Assembly: GCA_024402115.1 (NCBI GenBank)
Contig: JAKSJQ010000014.1
Span: 1-46,020 of the forward strand
Length of the DNA: 46,020 nucleotides
Source: Bacteroidales bacterium
GTDB taxonomy: Bacteria > Bacteroidota > Bacteroidia > Bacteroidales > UBA932
Direction of reading: 5' to 3'
The position numbers were made by a program, and so were the translations under genes. This document shows, piece after piece, positions 33,985 to 42,251 of the stretch. Numbering within the stretch: the first letter of the stretch is position 1; each line of letters starts with the position of its first letter. The notes beneath the pieces are model-generated. The model was not told the DNA's origin. It did not search any database and worked only from the letters and a program-made list of their open reading frames with translations.

Positions 33985-34079
33985 AGGCAACGCCGCCGGA
34001 ATGTAGGGTCTCCGGCGGCTAAAGATCAAGCGCTGCGTCGAGCTCGATGGAGCGGCTCGCTTGCGCTTGACTTTTGCCT
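33985..34079. other. Predicted three-way-junction structured element
   Basis: AGGCAA (33985-33990) pairs with TTGCCT (34074-34079), enclosing two further stems. One is GCCGCCGGA (33992-34000) with TCCGGCGGC (34011-34019), a perfect 9 bp. The other is TCAAGCGC (34026-34033) with GCGCTTGA (34063-34070), a perfect 8 bp that continues inside with GAGC/GCTC (34040-34043 / 34055-34058). The layout is that of a folded RNA or a DNA cruciform. No promoter consensus was found on either strand. The flanks 33877-33984 and 34080-34203 show no gene. Confidence 0.45.
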
Positions 34080-34203
34080 CTGCCATCCAACATTAAGTCC
34101 GGTTACCCAAACCATCATTCCGCCCTTGCCTGACGGCTACTCCTAGAACTGGAGAGGAACTCACTTGAATGGCGCCTCGCATCCAGCGCTTGAGCAAGAC
34201 CGT

Positions 34204-34315
34204 GTCGCGAACTCAAAATATCTGGCAAATCTTTCAGTTCGCGACGCCGAAACAGCCGAAAACCGTCGAAACCGTGGAGCGAACTCAAATAATCAAGCTT
34301 TTTTTTGAGTTCGCG
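34204..34315. repeat. Nested inverted repeats built on GCGAACT (MITE-like)
   Basis: GCGAACT occurs four times in alternating orientation. The outer arms CGCGAACTCAAAA (34206-34218) and TTTTGAGTTCGCG (34303-34315) are a perfect 13-bp inverted repeat. Each half also folds alone: GTCGCGAACT/AGTTCGCGAC (34204-34213 / 34236-34245, 10 bp) and GCGAACTCAAA/TTTGAGTTCGC (34279-34289 / 34304-34314, 11 bp). No target-site duplication was seen at the edges. A small non-coding mobile element or a paired protein-binding site is possible. Confidence 0.5.
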
Positions 34316-34390
34316 GCAGATCTAGGTAAACTTTTTTCAGGACGACACATTTTGCGTGGCAGGCAACTGCCTGATAATCAAAGCAATAAC

Positions 34391-34427
34391 ATAAATCGAG
34401 TAGTCAAAAATTGACTACCCGATTTAT
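34391..34427. other. Long AT-rich stem-loop
   Basis: ATAAATCG (34391-34398) pairs with CGATTTAT (34420-34427), and GTAGTCAA (34400-34407) with TTGACTAC (34411-34418), split by one A:C mismatch and closed by an AAA loop: 16 of 17 positions paired. It lacks a following T-run, so it is not a standard terminator. Confidence 0.5.
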
Positions 34428-34494
34428 TGTAACAAATTATCTATAAGCGTTTTAGCCGCCACAGAAAAAAAGGCTGGCACGATCTCCACATCAC

Positions 34495-34582
34495 ATCACA
34501 CAGCCGCCCCACAGAAGCAGCCACGCAGCCATCGCCCCGCCACAGCAGCCCCACAACAGCCGCCACAGCGAAAAGCCCGGCC
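34495..34582. repeat. CAGCC-rich low-complexity tract
   Basis: An almost T-free stretch made of repeated CAGCC, GCCACA and CCCCACA units just after the end of the DUF975 gene. Open frames through it are compositional artefacts. No structure or role assigned. Confidence 0.5.
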
Positions 34583-34585
34583 TAC

Positions 34586-35221
34586 CTACTCCTGCTCGTA
34601 CTGGCTGCGGATGTCTTCCCAGAAGGCAGCGTAAGTGGTCTGCATGTATGGGAGGAGCCAGAGAAGGCCGAGACCGAGGGTAAATATCGAAAGGAAGATC
34701 CAGCCGATGAAGCTCAGACAAAGAAGGAAGTAGTCAAGCTTGTGACCCTTCATCATCATACGGCTAGTCTTGAGAGTCTCCGTCAACGAGAGTTCCGGAT
34801 TCTTGATAAGCAGATACGGTACCAGCGCGTAAGAGAAAGCAAGATAGATACCTGGGATTATGAGGCAGAATATACCGAGCATACAAAGGATGCCCATCAG
34901 GAACATGCCCAGCACGACATGCATGTAATTGCTGAAGCCGCAGCTGAACATATTTTGAGTAATGTTCGCATCACCGTCCTTGAGAAGCAGATAAGTCGCC
35001 CAGTACAAGCCGACCTCAAGTGGGAGAAGGAGCAGGATAGCTCCAAGGTATGTAATGCCATTGACTGCGGAGAAGGCAGGAACTGCTCCGTCAGTCAACA
35101 CTGCAACAGGGACTTCCAGAACCGCAGCAACGATCAAAAACACGAAAGAAGCCACCACAGCGGGTGTCCAATTGCCCCTAAGCGCAGCAAGAGCTGCATT
35201 CTTGTAATCCTGATTTGTCAT
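34586..35221 (-). CDS. DUF975 family membrane protein
   Basis: A 211-residue membrane protein from MTNQDYKNAALAALRGNW, the typical DUF975 opening. It has about five to six hydrophobic helices and the conserved middle IIPGIYLAFSYALVPYLLI followed by SLTETLKTSRMMMKGHK, which is characteristic of the family. Function unknown. An in-frame ATG three codons upstream is less likely. It has a promoter just upstream, next to the end of the zincin gene. Confidence 0.88.
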   Translation of the reverse strand: MTNQDYKNAALAALRGNWTPAVVASFVFLIVAAVLEVPVAVLTDGAVPAFSAVNGITYLGAILLLLPLEVGLYWATYLLLKDGDANITQNMFSCGFSNYMHVVLGMFLMGILCMLGIFCLIIPGIYLAFSYALVPYLLIKNPELSLTETLKTSRMMMKGHKLDYFLLCLSFIGWIFLSIFTLGLGLLWLLPYMQTTYAAFWEDIRSQYEQE

Positions 35222-35245
35222 GATATCCAAAGTTTTAGATTACCC

Positions 35246-35253
35246 CAAATATA
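35246..35253 (-). promoter_or_regulatory. -7 promoter element of the DUF975 gene
   Basis: TATATTTG on the minus strand, 24 bases before the start codon at 35221. Confidence 0.6.
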
Positions 35254-35256
35254 CGA

Positions 35257-36141
35257 TTATTCCCGCAATTCCGCCGCCATGAGGTCGGTAATCGTAAAGT
35301 AGCGGTCGAAGAGCTTGTCCTTGTAGTCGATGCCGAGTTTGTCCATGATCATAAGCATGTAGAAGCCGGAGGCGTAATAATATGAGCCGCCATCGAGATT
35401 GAACATCCAGTCGGTGTCGTCAATCCCCTGCTCCTTGTACAGGCAATATTCGATATAGCGGGCGGAACCCTCTCGCGCCTCGGTGATAGGATAGAACTCT
35501 GTAATGTCGAGTCCGAGCTTCTCCTTCACTGCGCGAAGACGCTCCTCGCGGATGGGCATGAAGCGGTCGAAAAGATCACGCACGGTAGAGACATCGCCAG
35601 CGTCGTACATCTGGGAAAGGAGCTCGCTCTCCTGCGCCAGCATATCCGCGTACCACCCATAGTTCGCCTTGAGCGCCATCAGCGAATCGCTCGCATAGAA
35701 ATCCTCCGGATTGACCTCGAGCCCACGGTCCCAGAACGCAGGGTACTTCCTGAACTGGAAGCCATGGAAGAACTCATGTATGAGCATTGCATACCACTCC
35801 TCATAGCTCCTGACGTCGGGTATGGTCGCAAAGGTGATCTCCGGCGAGCTGCACTCCATCCTCGGCACGCTGTCATTGTCGCCCTGGACAAGGTGCATCC
35901 TGAACGGTCCATCCTCATAATAATGCATCTCCAGCGCATACTTCGGGTCGTTGAAACCCGGCCAATACCTGCTGTCCACCAGAGCCTTGAGCTCATCGAC
36001 GCGCGCAAGAATCTGCTCTTTGGTCTGAGGTGCGGCCTCGCCATCGTCAGATAGTCGCGGATGAACGAGCACAAGAATCAGTGATACTATCATCGCAGCC
36101 CCGATCAGCGCTGCAAGTCCATTTTTAACATACCGCTTCAT
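35257..36141 (-). CDS. Membrane-anchored zincin-like metallopeptidase, unassigned
   Basis: A 294-residue protein with one N-terminal transmembrane segment (AALIGAAMIVSLILVLVHP, about 10-28), so the rest should be periplasmic. HEFFH (122-126) is a HExxH zinc motif, and EGSARYIEY (about 224-232) could provide the third, Glu ligand of a gluzincin. The region between is acidic and helical. I do not recognise a named peptidase family. It starts 3 bases after the DinB stop and is co-transcribed with it. Confidence 0.7.
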   Translation of the reverse strand: MKRYVKNGLAALIGAAMIVSLILVLVHPRLSDDGEAAPQTKEQILARVDELKALVDSRYWPGFNDPKYALEMHYYEDGPFRMHLVQGDNDSVPRMECSSPEITFATIPDVRSYEEWYAMLIHEFFHGFQFRKYPAFWDRGLEVNPEDFYASDSLMALKANYGWYADMLAQESELLSQMYDAGDVSTVRDLFDRFMPIREERLRAVKEKLGLDITEFYPITEAREGSARYIEYCLYKEQGIDDTDWMFNLDGGSYYYASGFYMLMIMDKLGIDYKDKLFDRYFTITDLMAAELRE

Positions 36142-36144
36142 ACC

Positions 36145-36651
36145 TTACCTCGCCATCAATTCATGAATCTGACCCATATGCAGCTTCAGATGGTCGACAT
36201 AGCCCCTTATCATCTGGTCAAGGGTACATCTGTTTCCCTGATAGTCGATCCAGTAGTTGTCGAGCTTGGACTGATCCACAGCCTCGATGATGTGCGCGAT
36301 GTGCAGGTTTGCATACTTCCACAGCTGGATGAGCTGCTGCCAGTCATAGCTCCTGTAGTCCTGCAATGAGATCCAGAGATCATTGTCCTGGGTGTAGTCG
36401 GGGAACACGAGCATTCCCACATTCGCGTCCGGCATCGAATAGCCGCAACGCGGAGCATACTGCAGGCGCACCATACGCTGCTGGTTGTTACTAGCCGAAT
36501 CGACGAGATGACCGAGGAGCATCTTTATGTTCCTATTCTGAATGTTATATCTTTCCGTCACGACCTCGGGAGCGAGCTCTGCCAGAACCGCCTCCTCACG
36601 GGCAACGATTTCCCTTATCTGCGATACTATTTCTGAGTAATTCCTTTCCAT
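36145..36651 (-). CDS. DinB-family protein
   Basis: A 168-residue four-helix protein of the DinB/YfiT fold. Candidate metal-binding histidines are His48 (LLGHLVDSASNN), His117/His120 (YANLHIAH) and His154/His158 (YVDHLKLHMGQIHEL), as in thiol-dependent transferases of this fold. The ATG at 36651 fits a -7 element 25 bases upstream; the open frame further upstream is proline-rich noise overlapping another fragment. First gene of an operon with the zincin. Confidence 0.85.
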   Translation of the reverse strand: MERNYSEIVSQIREIVAREEAVLAELAPEVVTERYNIQNRNIKMLLGHLVDSASNNQQRMVRLQYAPRCGYSMPDANVGMLVFPDYTQDNDLWISLQDYRSYDWQQLIQLWKYANLHIAHIIEAVDQSKLDNYWIDYQGNRCTLDQMIRGYVDHLKLHMGQIHELMAR

Positions 36652-36675
36652 TTCTAATCTTTTGCTCAATAGACG

Positions 36676-36683
36676 CAAAAATA
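36676..36683 (-). promoter_or_regulatory. -7 promoter element of the DinB operon
   Basis: TATTTTTG on the minus strand, 25 bases before the start codon at 36651. Confidence 0.6.
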
Positions 36684-36706
36684 CAGGAGAAATTACAGAG
36701 TACAGC

Positions 36707-36790
36707 CTAGAAATCGGTGGAAATCTCGACGGTGACGGTGAGACCGCCGCCGGGAGTGGTGGGCACGGAGAAGCTGGTAGCACCCGCCGC
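36707..36790 (-). pseudogene. C-terminal fragment of a truncated gene (minus strand)
   Basis: The minus-strand frame AAGATSFSVPTTPGGGL... reads to VEISTDF and a TAG at 36707-36709. It is cut at about 36790, where the frame meets a TGA. The Gly/Thr/Val pattern could be the end of a histidine-kinase ATPase domain, but it is too short to assign. No start codon or N-terminal part is present. Confidence 0.4.
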
Positions 36791-36798
36791 TCAAGTGC

Positions 36799-37011
36799 TC
36801 AGTTTCGCTGATCGAAGACGAGCGCAAGGCCCTCAAGAGACAACGCAGGCAGGAAATCCTGACCATGCAACGCCTCGACCCGGTAGTCGTCATAGGAAAG
36901 AATACTTGGTACTTCCTCGGCATCCACATCATGCAGGAGAGCCAGCAGCTCATCGACTCGCTCAGACACATGATACGCGGAATGAACAGCTTCGCCGGGG
37001 CGGAAGAATAG
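36799..37011 (+). pseudogene. C-terminal fragment of a truncated gene (plus strand)
   Basis: The plus-strand frame reads SVSLIEDERKALKRQRRQEI, then a segment with LDPVVVIGKNTWYFLGIHI, and ends GMNSFAGAEE before a TAG at 37009-37011. The charged helical pattern and normal codon use show it was coding. It may be the PhoU-like cytoplasmic tail of a phosphate transporter, but I am not sure. It lacks an N terminus and meets the opposite fragment head to head near 36790. The stretch 37012-37085 shows nothing. Confidence 0.5.
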
Positions 37012-37085
37012 TCTACTGATCCTGCTAGGACGCTTCGAGGCAGTAATGCCCTGAGTAGATTCGGTGAACTTCCTGCTTGTCCAGA

Positions 37086-39530
37086 TTATATGAAGGGATC
37101 GCTGAGAACGATATCCTCGGTCCTTGTATACCTGTGAGAATTGATTTCGACCTCGGTGCCCTTGATCAGAGGGGAGGTGAACTTCACCGTTATCCTGCCG
37201 GGATTCCTTCCCGCCTCGACATATGCCTTGATACGGCCCCTGTACGCACGGTGCACGTTGTCGGTATAGCTGGTCATGTCGGTGTTGTTGCCGGCCTCGA
37301 GTCCGAGAAGCCTCGCAGGTCCCTCGACCGTGCAGGTGATTTCGTTGTCACCGAGAGTTACCAGATTGCCGAAATCATCGACAATATCGATCTGAATCTG
37401 GATAAGCTCTCCTGAATTGACATCCGAGGCATCGGCATGAGCCACGAGCGCAGCAGGTCTCACGGAGCTGCGGATCTCATACTCGGAAACCTTGTTGCCT
37501 TCCCCGTCGAAGCCCTCCGCCTTGAGCGTTCCGGCCGAATAAGGGATGTCCCAACCGATGATTCCGGTCTCGTCATTGTACGGCTGCATCTCTCCCACCA
37601 GCTTTCCGTTGAGGAGAAGACGCGCCTGGGCGGCATTGGTGTAGCAAGAGACATGAATCATCTGACCGTCTTCATAGTTCCATGTATCCCATGCGTCGTA
37701 CACACGGACATCCCGCTTCGATGCTGGATATGTTCCTATATAGCACACAGGGTCTTCGCTCCAGAGCGCGGCACGGAAATGTCCGCGCGGCTTGATATTG
37801 TTCGCAAGGTCGAGAAGGCCGCTGTAGAAGCCTCTCGAAGGCCATTCATTGGACTCGCCGAGATAATCCGCGCCTGTCCATATGAACTGCCCGAAGATGA
37901 AGTCACGGTCGCGGAAAGCCTTCCATGCAGCATAGTCTGAGCTGTTCTCCGAACCGTAGATGATGCGCTCCGGATATCTCGCATGGTCCTTGTCGTAACG
38001 GCTCTCGGTGTAGTTGTATCCAACGACATCCACAGCCTCCGGATAGCCGGTCTGGTTGGACATCACCACGCCTGCAAGAGCACCGGTGACCGGGCGGGAT
38101 GTGTCGACCGAGCGTACCACGCCGGCAAGTCGCCTTGCTATCGCACCTATCCTCATCGCATCAGGCGCCGACGGCCTGTATCCTCCGGACATAGGCTGGG
38201 TGAAGTCGATGCCGTCGCCGTCAAGTATGGGATGTGAATACGGGTCGTTGGGATAATCAACCTCGTTGCCGATGCTCCAAAGGAAGACCGACGGATGGTT
38301 CCTGTCCCTTCTGACCATGTCTGCGACGTCCCTCTCGCTCCACTCCTCGAAATAGTCCGCAGTTCCCTCCATCGAAGGCTTGCCGACGTTCCATCCCTCG
38401 ACCCACTTCTTCTTGTTAAACTCCCACTCGTCGAATGCCTCGTCCATCACGAGGAGGCCGAGCCTGTCGCAGAGCTCATAGAAGATAGGTGCCTGAGGGT
38501 TATGGCTCGTCCTCACGGCGTTGGTGCCGATGCTCTTGAGGGTACGGAGCCTGGTCTCGATGAACTTCTCCGGTGCCACAGCTCCGAGCACGCCTGCGTC
38601 GTGGTGCAGGCACACGCCCTTGACCTTTATGTTGCGACCGTTCAGAGCGAATCCGTGGTCAGCGCTGAACTCGAGCGTCCTGATTCCGACTCCGACCTCA
38701 GCCTTGTCGAGCACCTTTCCTCCGGCGACTATGCTGGCCTCGAGGGTATAGAGATAAGGATCATCGAGATTCCATCGGCGAGGATTCCTGACCTTAAGAT
38801 CGATCTTCTGTGATGCCGCAGCCTTCGCGCTGGTCTTTGCCACAATCACGCCCGACGCGTCCTTAAGCGCAAGGTTCACGCTCGCGCTGACTCCCGAAAG
38901 TCCTTCGATCGCTGCGTCGACCTTCAGCACGGCCTGCTTGTCGGTAAGGGACACGGTCTCATATCCCACGCCCCACTGGGCGAAATGGGTCTTCCCCGCC
39001 TGCACGGTCCACACGTCGCGGTAGATTCCCGATCCGGAATACCAGCGTGAGTCGGCAATCCTGCTGTGATCCACCCTCACCGCGATCACGTTATCCCCGT
39101 CCCTGTTCAGGTAAGGAGTCATATCGTACATGAAGGAATTGTAACCGCTCGGACGGATGCCGAGAAGATGTCCGTTGAGGTACACCGATGAGCGGTTGTA
39201 CACACCTTCGAAATATATATACACATTCTCTGCGCTGAACTGCCTGCCCGAGAAATGCTTCCTGTACCATCCGATACCGGCAGGAAGGAAGCCCGTGCAG
39301 GAAGCGTTGTCCGGAGACAGGACTCCCAATACCGACCAGTCATGCGGCAAGCTGACCGAAGACCAGCGCGAATCGTCATAGTCCGCGAGAGACGCCCCAT
39401 CGACTTCCGACTGGACGAATTTCCACCCGTCATTGAAGCGGGCGCTTTCTCCGAATGAGACCTGGGCTGCGGCTTCCGCAGCATTGAGGACGGCTAAAGC
39501 CGTGAGCAGGAACAAGATAATTCTCTTCAT
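37086..39530 (-). CDS. Glycoside hydrolase family 2, beta-galactosidase-like
   Basis: An 814-residue secreted exo-enzyme: signal peptide 1-22 (ending AEAAAQ), sugar-binding jelly roll about 25-180, Ig-like domain about 185-285, TIM barrel about 290-590, and further Ig-like domains to the end. The acid/base Glu423 is in SIGNEVDY and the nucleophile Glu528 in IIYGSENSS; the barrel opening GVCLHHDAGVLGA and NAVRTSHNP are classical GH2. Cleavage of terminal beta-galactosides is most likely, but other GH2 activities are possible. Separate promoter. Part of the polysaccharide utilization locus with the esterases and SusD. Confidence 0.93.
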   Translation of the reverse strand: MKRIILFLLTALAVLNAAEAAAQVSFGESARFNDGWKFVQSEVDGASLADYDDSRWSSVSLPHDWSVLGVLSPDNASCTGFLPAGIGWYRKHFSGRQFSAENVYIYFEGVYNRSSVYLNGHLLGIRPSGYNSFMYDMTPYLNRDGDNVIAVRVDHSRIADSRWYSGSGIYRDVWTVQAGKTHFAQWGVGYETVSLTDKQAVLKVDAAIEGLSGVSASVNLALKDASGVIVAKTSAKAAASQKIDLKVRNPRRWNLDDPYLYTLEASIVAGGKVLDKAEVGVGIRTLEFSADHGFALNGRNIKVKGVCLHHDAGVLGAVAPEKFIETRLRTLKSIGTNAVRTSHNPQAPIFYELCDRLGLLVMDEAFDEWEFNKKKWVEGWNVGKPSMEGTADYFEEWSERDVADMVRRDRNHPSVFLWSIGNEVDYPNDPYSHPILDGDGIDFTQPMSGGYRPSAPDAMRIGAIARRLAGVVRSVDTSRPVTGALAGVVMSNQTGYPEAVDVVGYNYTESRYDKDHARYPERIIYGSENSSDYAAWKAFRDRDFIFGQFIWTGADYLGESNEWPSRGFYSGLLDLANNIKPRGHFRAALWSEDPVCYIGTYPASKRDVRVYDAWDTWNYEDGQMIHVSCYTNAAQARLLLNGKLVGEMQPYNDETGIIGWDIPYSAGTLKAEGFDGEGNKVSEYEIRSSVRPAALVAHADASDVNSGELIQIQIDIVDDFGNLVTLGDNEITCTVEGPARLLGLEAGNNTDMTSYTDNVHRAYRGRIKAYVEAGRNPGRITVKFTSPLIKGTEVEINSHRYTRTEDIVLSDPFI

Positions 39531-39568
39531 AGATCATTTACAGCTGACTGACATGGCTCAGCTTTACA

Positions 39569-39598
39569 CAAATATAGGTAGAAAAAAATATTACCTAT
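39569..39598 (-). promoter_or_regulatory. Promoter of the first GH2 gene with inverted repeat
   Basis: The minus-strand -7 element TATATTTG (39576-39569) lies about 39 bases before the start codon. ATAGGTA (39574-39580) and TACCTAT (39592-39598) form a perfect 7-bp inverted repeat with an 11-base spacer over the -7 to -33 region, a plausible repressor or regulator site. Confidence 0.5.
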
Positions 39599-39639
39599 CG
39601 AAAGAAAGATTGTACCACCCCATGGAAAAATACATAATC

Positions 39640-39721
39640 TATATTTGCAATGTCGAAAGACGCAACAAATGATAAGTTCTTTCAAAAGCTCAGTGTAGCT
39701 TTTGGCGTGTGGTTTAAGTGA
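39640..39721 (+). other. Leaderless 23-codon open frame with its own -7 element
   Basis: TATATTTG (39640-39647) is followed 2 bases later by an ATG (39650). The frame MSKDATNDKFFQKLSVAFGV... ends with TGA at 39721, and a hairpin follows at 39730. This could be a tiny gene, a small RNA of about 110 bases, or the remnant of a lost gene. No homology evidence. Confidence 0.35.
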
Positions 39722-39729
39722 AAATAAGT

Positions 39730-39761
39730 AGAGCTGCCTCGTCGTGAGATGAGGCAGCTCT
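39730..39761 (-). terminator. Hairpin terminator downstream of the esterase operon
   Basis: A perfect 11-bp stem AGAGCTGCCTC/GAGGCAGCTCT (39730-39740 / 39751-39761) with a 10-base loop. On the minus strand it is followed by ACTTATTTTC. It could also stop transcription coming from 39640 on the plus strand. Confidence 0.65.
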
Positions 39762-39784
39762 AAGTCATTATCGGCACCGCCGAT

Positions 39785-40951
39785 CTATTTGAATATCTTC
39801 TGGGCGAACTCGTAGAGAGAGTAGCGCCATACCTGCCATTCGTGAGCTCCCGGATAGGAATTGAACTCAACCTTCACTCCCTTGTCCCTCATCAGCTGTA
39901 CAGTCTTTTCAGTCGGGATGATGCGAGGATCCTGCTGTCCGCAGGTCATGAAGAACACCTTGTGCTGCTTGTTGAAGGCCTTGCTCTGGGAATAGATACC
40001 CGGAACCTCGTTCTCGAGATCGAGATCCTGAGCCTCGTTGATTCCGCCGAAGAGGCCGGTCGAGAACACACCTATGTTCGCGAACTTGTCCGGATTGTTC
40101 AGTCCGATGTAGAAGGTCTGACCTCCACCCATCGAGAGTCCGCACATCGCAGTATTCTTCGGTCCTTCGAGGATGCGGTAGGTCTTCGCGATATGAGGCA
40201 TGATGTTGTTGAAGAGCTCCTCCATGTAAGGACGCATGCCTTCCATGTTATATCCGCCCGGAGTGACCCTGCCGTTGGTCACGAGATTGCTGTTCGGCGA
40301 CACCACGATCATCGGCACCGCCTTGCCCTCAGCGATGAGATTGTCGAGGATATTGTCCATCAGGCCCATCTCAGGCCAGCCCATGTGGTCTTCACCGCCA
40401 CCATGCTGTATATACACGACAGGATAGTGCTTGTCCGGATTCTGCTCATACTCGGCCGGCGTATAGACGCAGCACATCCTCCATGCCTTCTCATACTCGG
40501 ACCAGTACCTCTCGAGCCTGGTCTCGCCGTGAGGCACGTCCTTCGGAAGGTAGAAGTCCACGCCCTCCTCCGGGATGTCTATGCCGCTGAGCATGGACCT
40601 GGAACCACGGTAGGTGCGACTGTTCGGGTCGAGCATGCTGACGCCGTCGACGATGAGATTATAAAGGTGGAGTCCCGGCACGAGAGGGTCGGTGGTCACT
40701 TCCCACTCTCCGTTTCCGATCTGGGTCATCTCATACTTCTTCTCGCGTATGATTATCTCCATGGTCTCCGCTTCCGGAGCCGAATTCCTGAAGGTGACGC
40801 TGAGATCCGGATTGATCTTCGGATACTCGCAGTTTCGGAAGTTGGTGACCGCGCTGACGGGCTCGGTGATCCTTCCGACCGTGGATGGCTGGTTTCCGGC
40901 ACATCCCGTAGCCGCCAAGATGGCGACCGCAATTTCTATCATTTTCCTCAT
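39785..40951 (-). CDS. Lipoprotein esterase, alpha/beta hydrolase with N-terminal Ig-like domain (CE1-type)
   Basis: A 388-residue predicted surface or periplasmic lipoprotein (lipobox AATGC, Cys17). Residues about 35-135 are an early-set/CBM48-like domain. Residues about 150-388 form an esterase-D-type hydrolase with the oxyanion region HGGGED, nucleophile Ser273 (GLSMGG), Asp341 (GQQDPR) and His370 (GAHEW). Such enzymes remove acetyl or feruloyl groups from plant polysaccharides. It begins 6 bases after the second esterase's stop and is a diverged tandem duplicate of it. Confidence 0.9.
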   Translation of the reverse strand: MRKMIEIAVAILAATGCAGNQPSTVGRITEPVSAVTNFRNCEYPKINPDLSVTFRNSAPEAETMEIIIREKKYEMTQIGNGEWEVTTDPLVPGLHLYNLIVDGVSMLDPNSRTYRGSRSMLSGIDIPEEGVDFYLPKDVPHGETRLERYWSEYEKAWRMCCVYTPAEYEQNPDKHYPVVYIQHGGGEDHMGWPEMGLMDNILDNLIAEGKAVPMIVVSPNSNLVTNGRVTPGGYNMEGMRPYMEELFNNIMPHIAKTYRILEGPKNTAMCGLSMGGGQTFYIGLNNPDKFANIGVFSTGLFGGINEAQDLDLENEVPGIYSQSKAFNKQHKVFFMTCGQQDPRIIPTEKTVQLMRDKGVKVEFNSYPGAHEWQVWRYSLYEFAQKIFK

Positions 40952-40957
40952 ATCGGA

Positions 40958-42169
<1,212 letters not shown>

Positions 42170-42251
42170 CTACCATACGCACCCGTGCACGCATGCATGT
42201 GTACAGCTTTTCGCGGATTTTCGTATCTTGGGTACATCAATGACAAAGGGC

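Noticed and set aside
33910..34414. Two plus-strand open frames of about 80 codons in the gene-free stretch
   Set aside because: No plausible starts, Arg/Pro/Ser-rich, and they run straight through the perfect inverted repeats, which better explain the sequence.
34491..34721. 76-codon minus-strand frame rich in Trp/Leu/Gly
   Set aside because: Runs through the CAGCC tract and the end of DUF975 in another frame; a composition artefact.
36717..37019. 100-codon plus-strand frame
   Set aside because: Covers two different truncated genes in the wrong frame; the neighbouring frame carries the coding signal.
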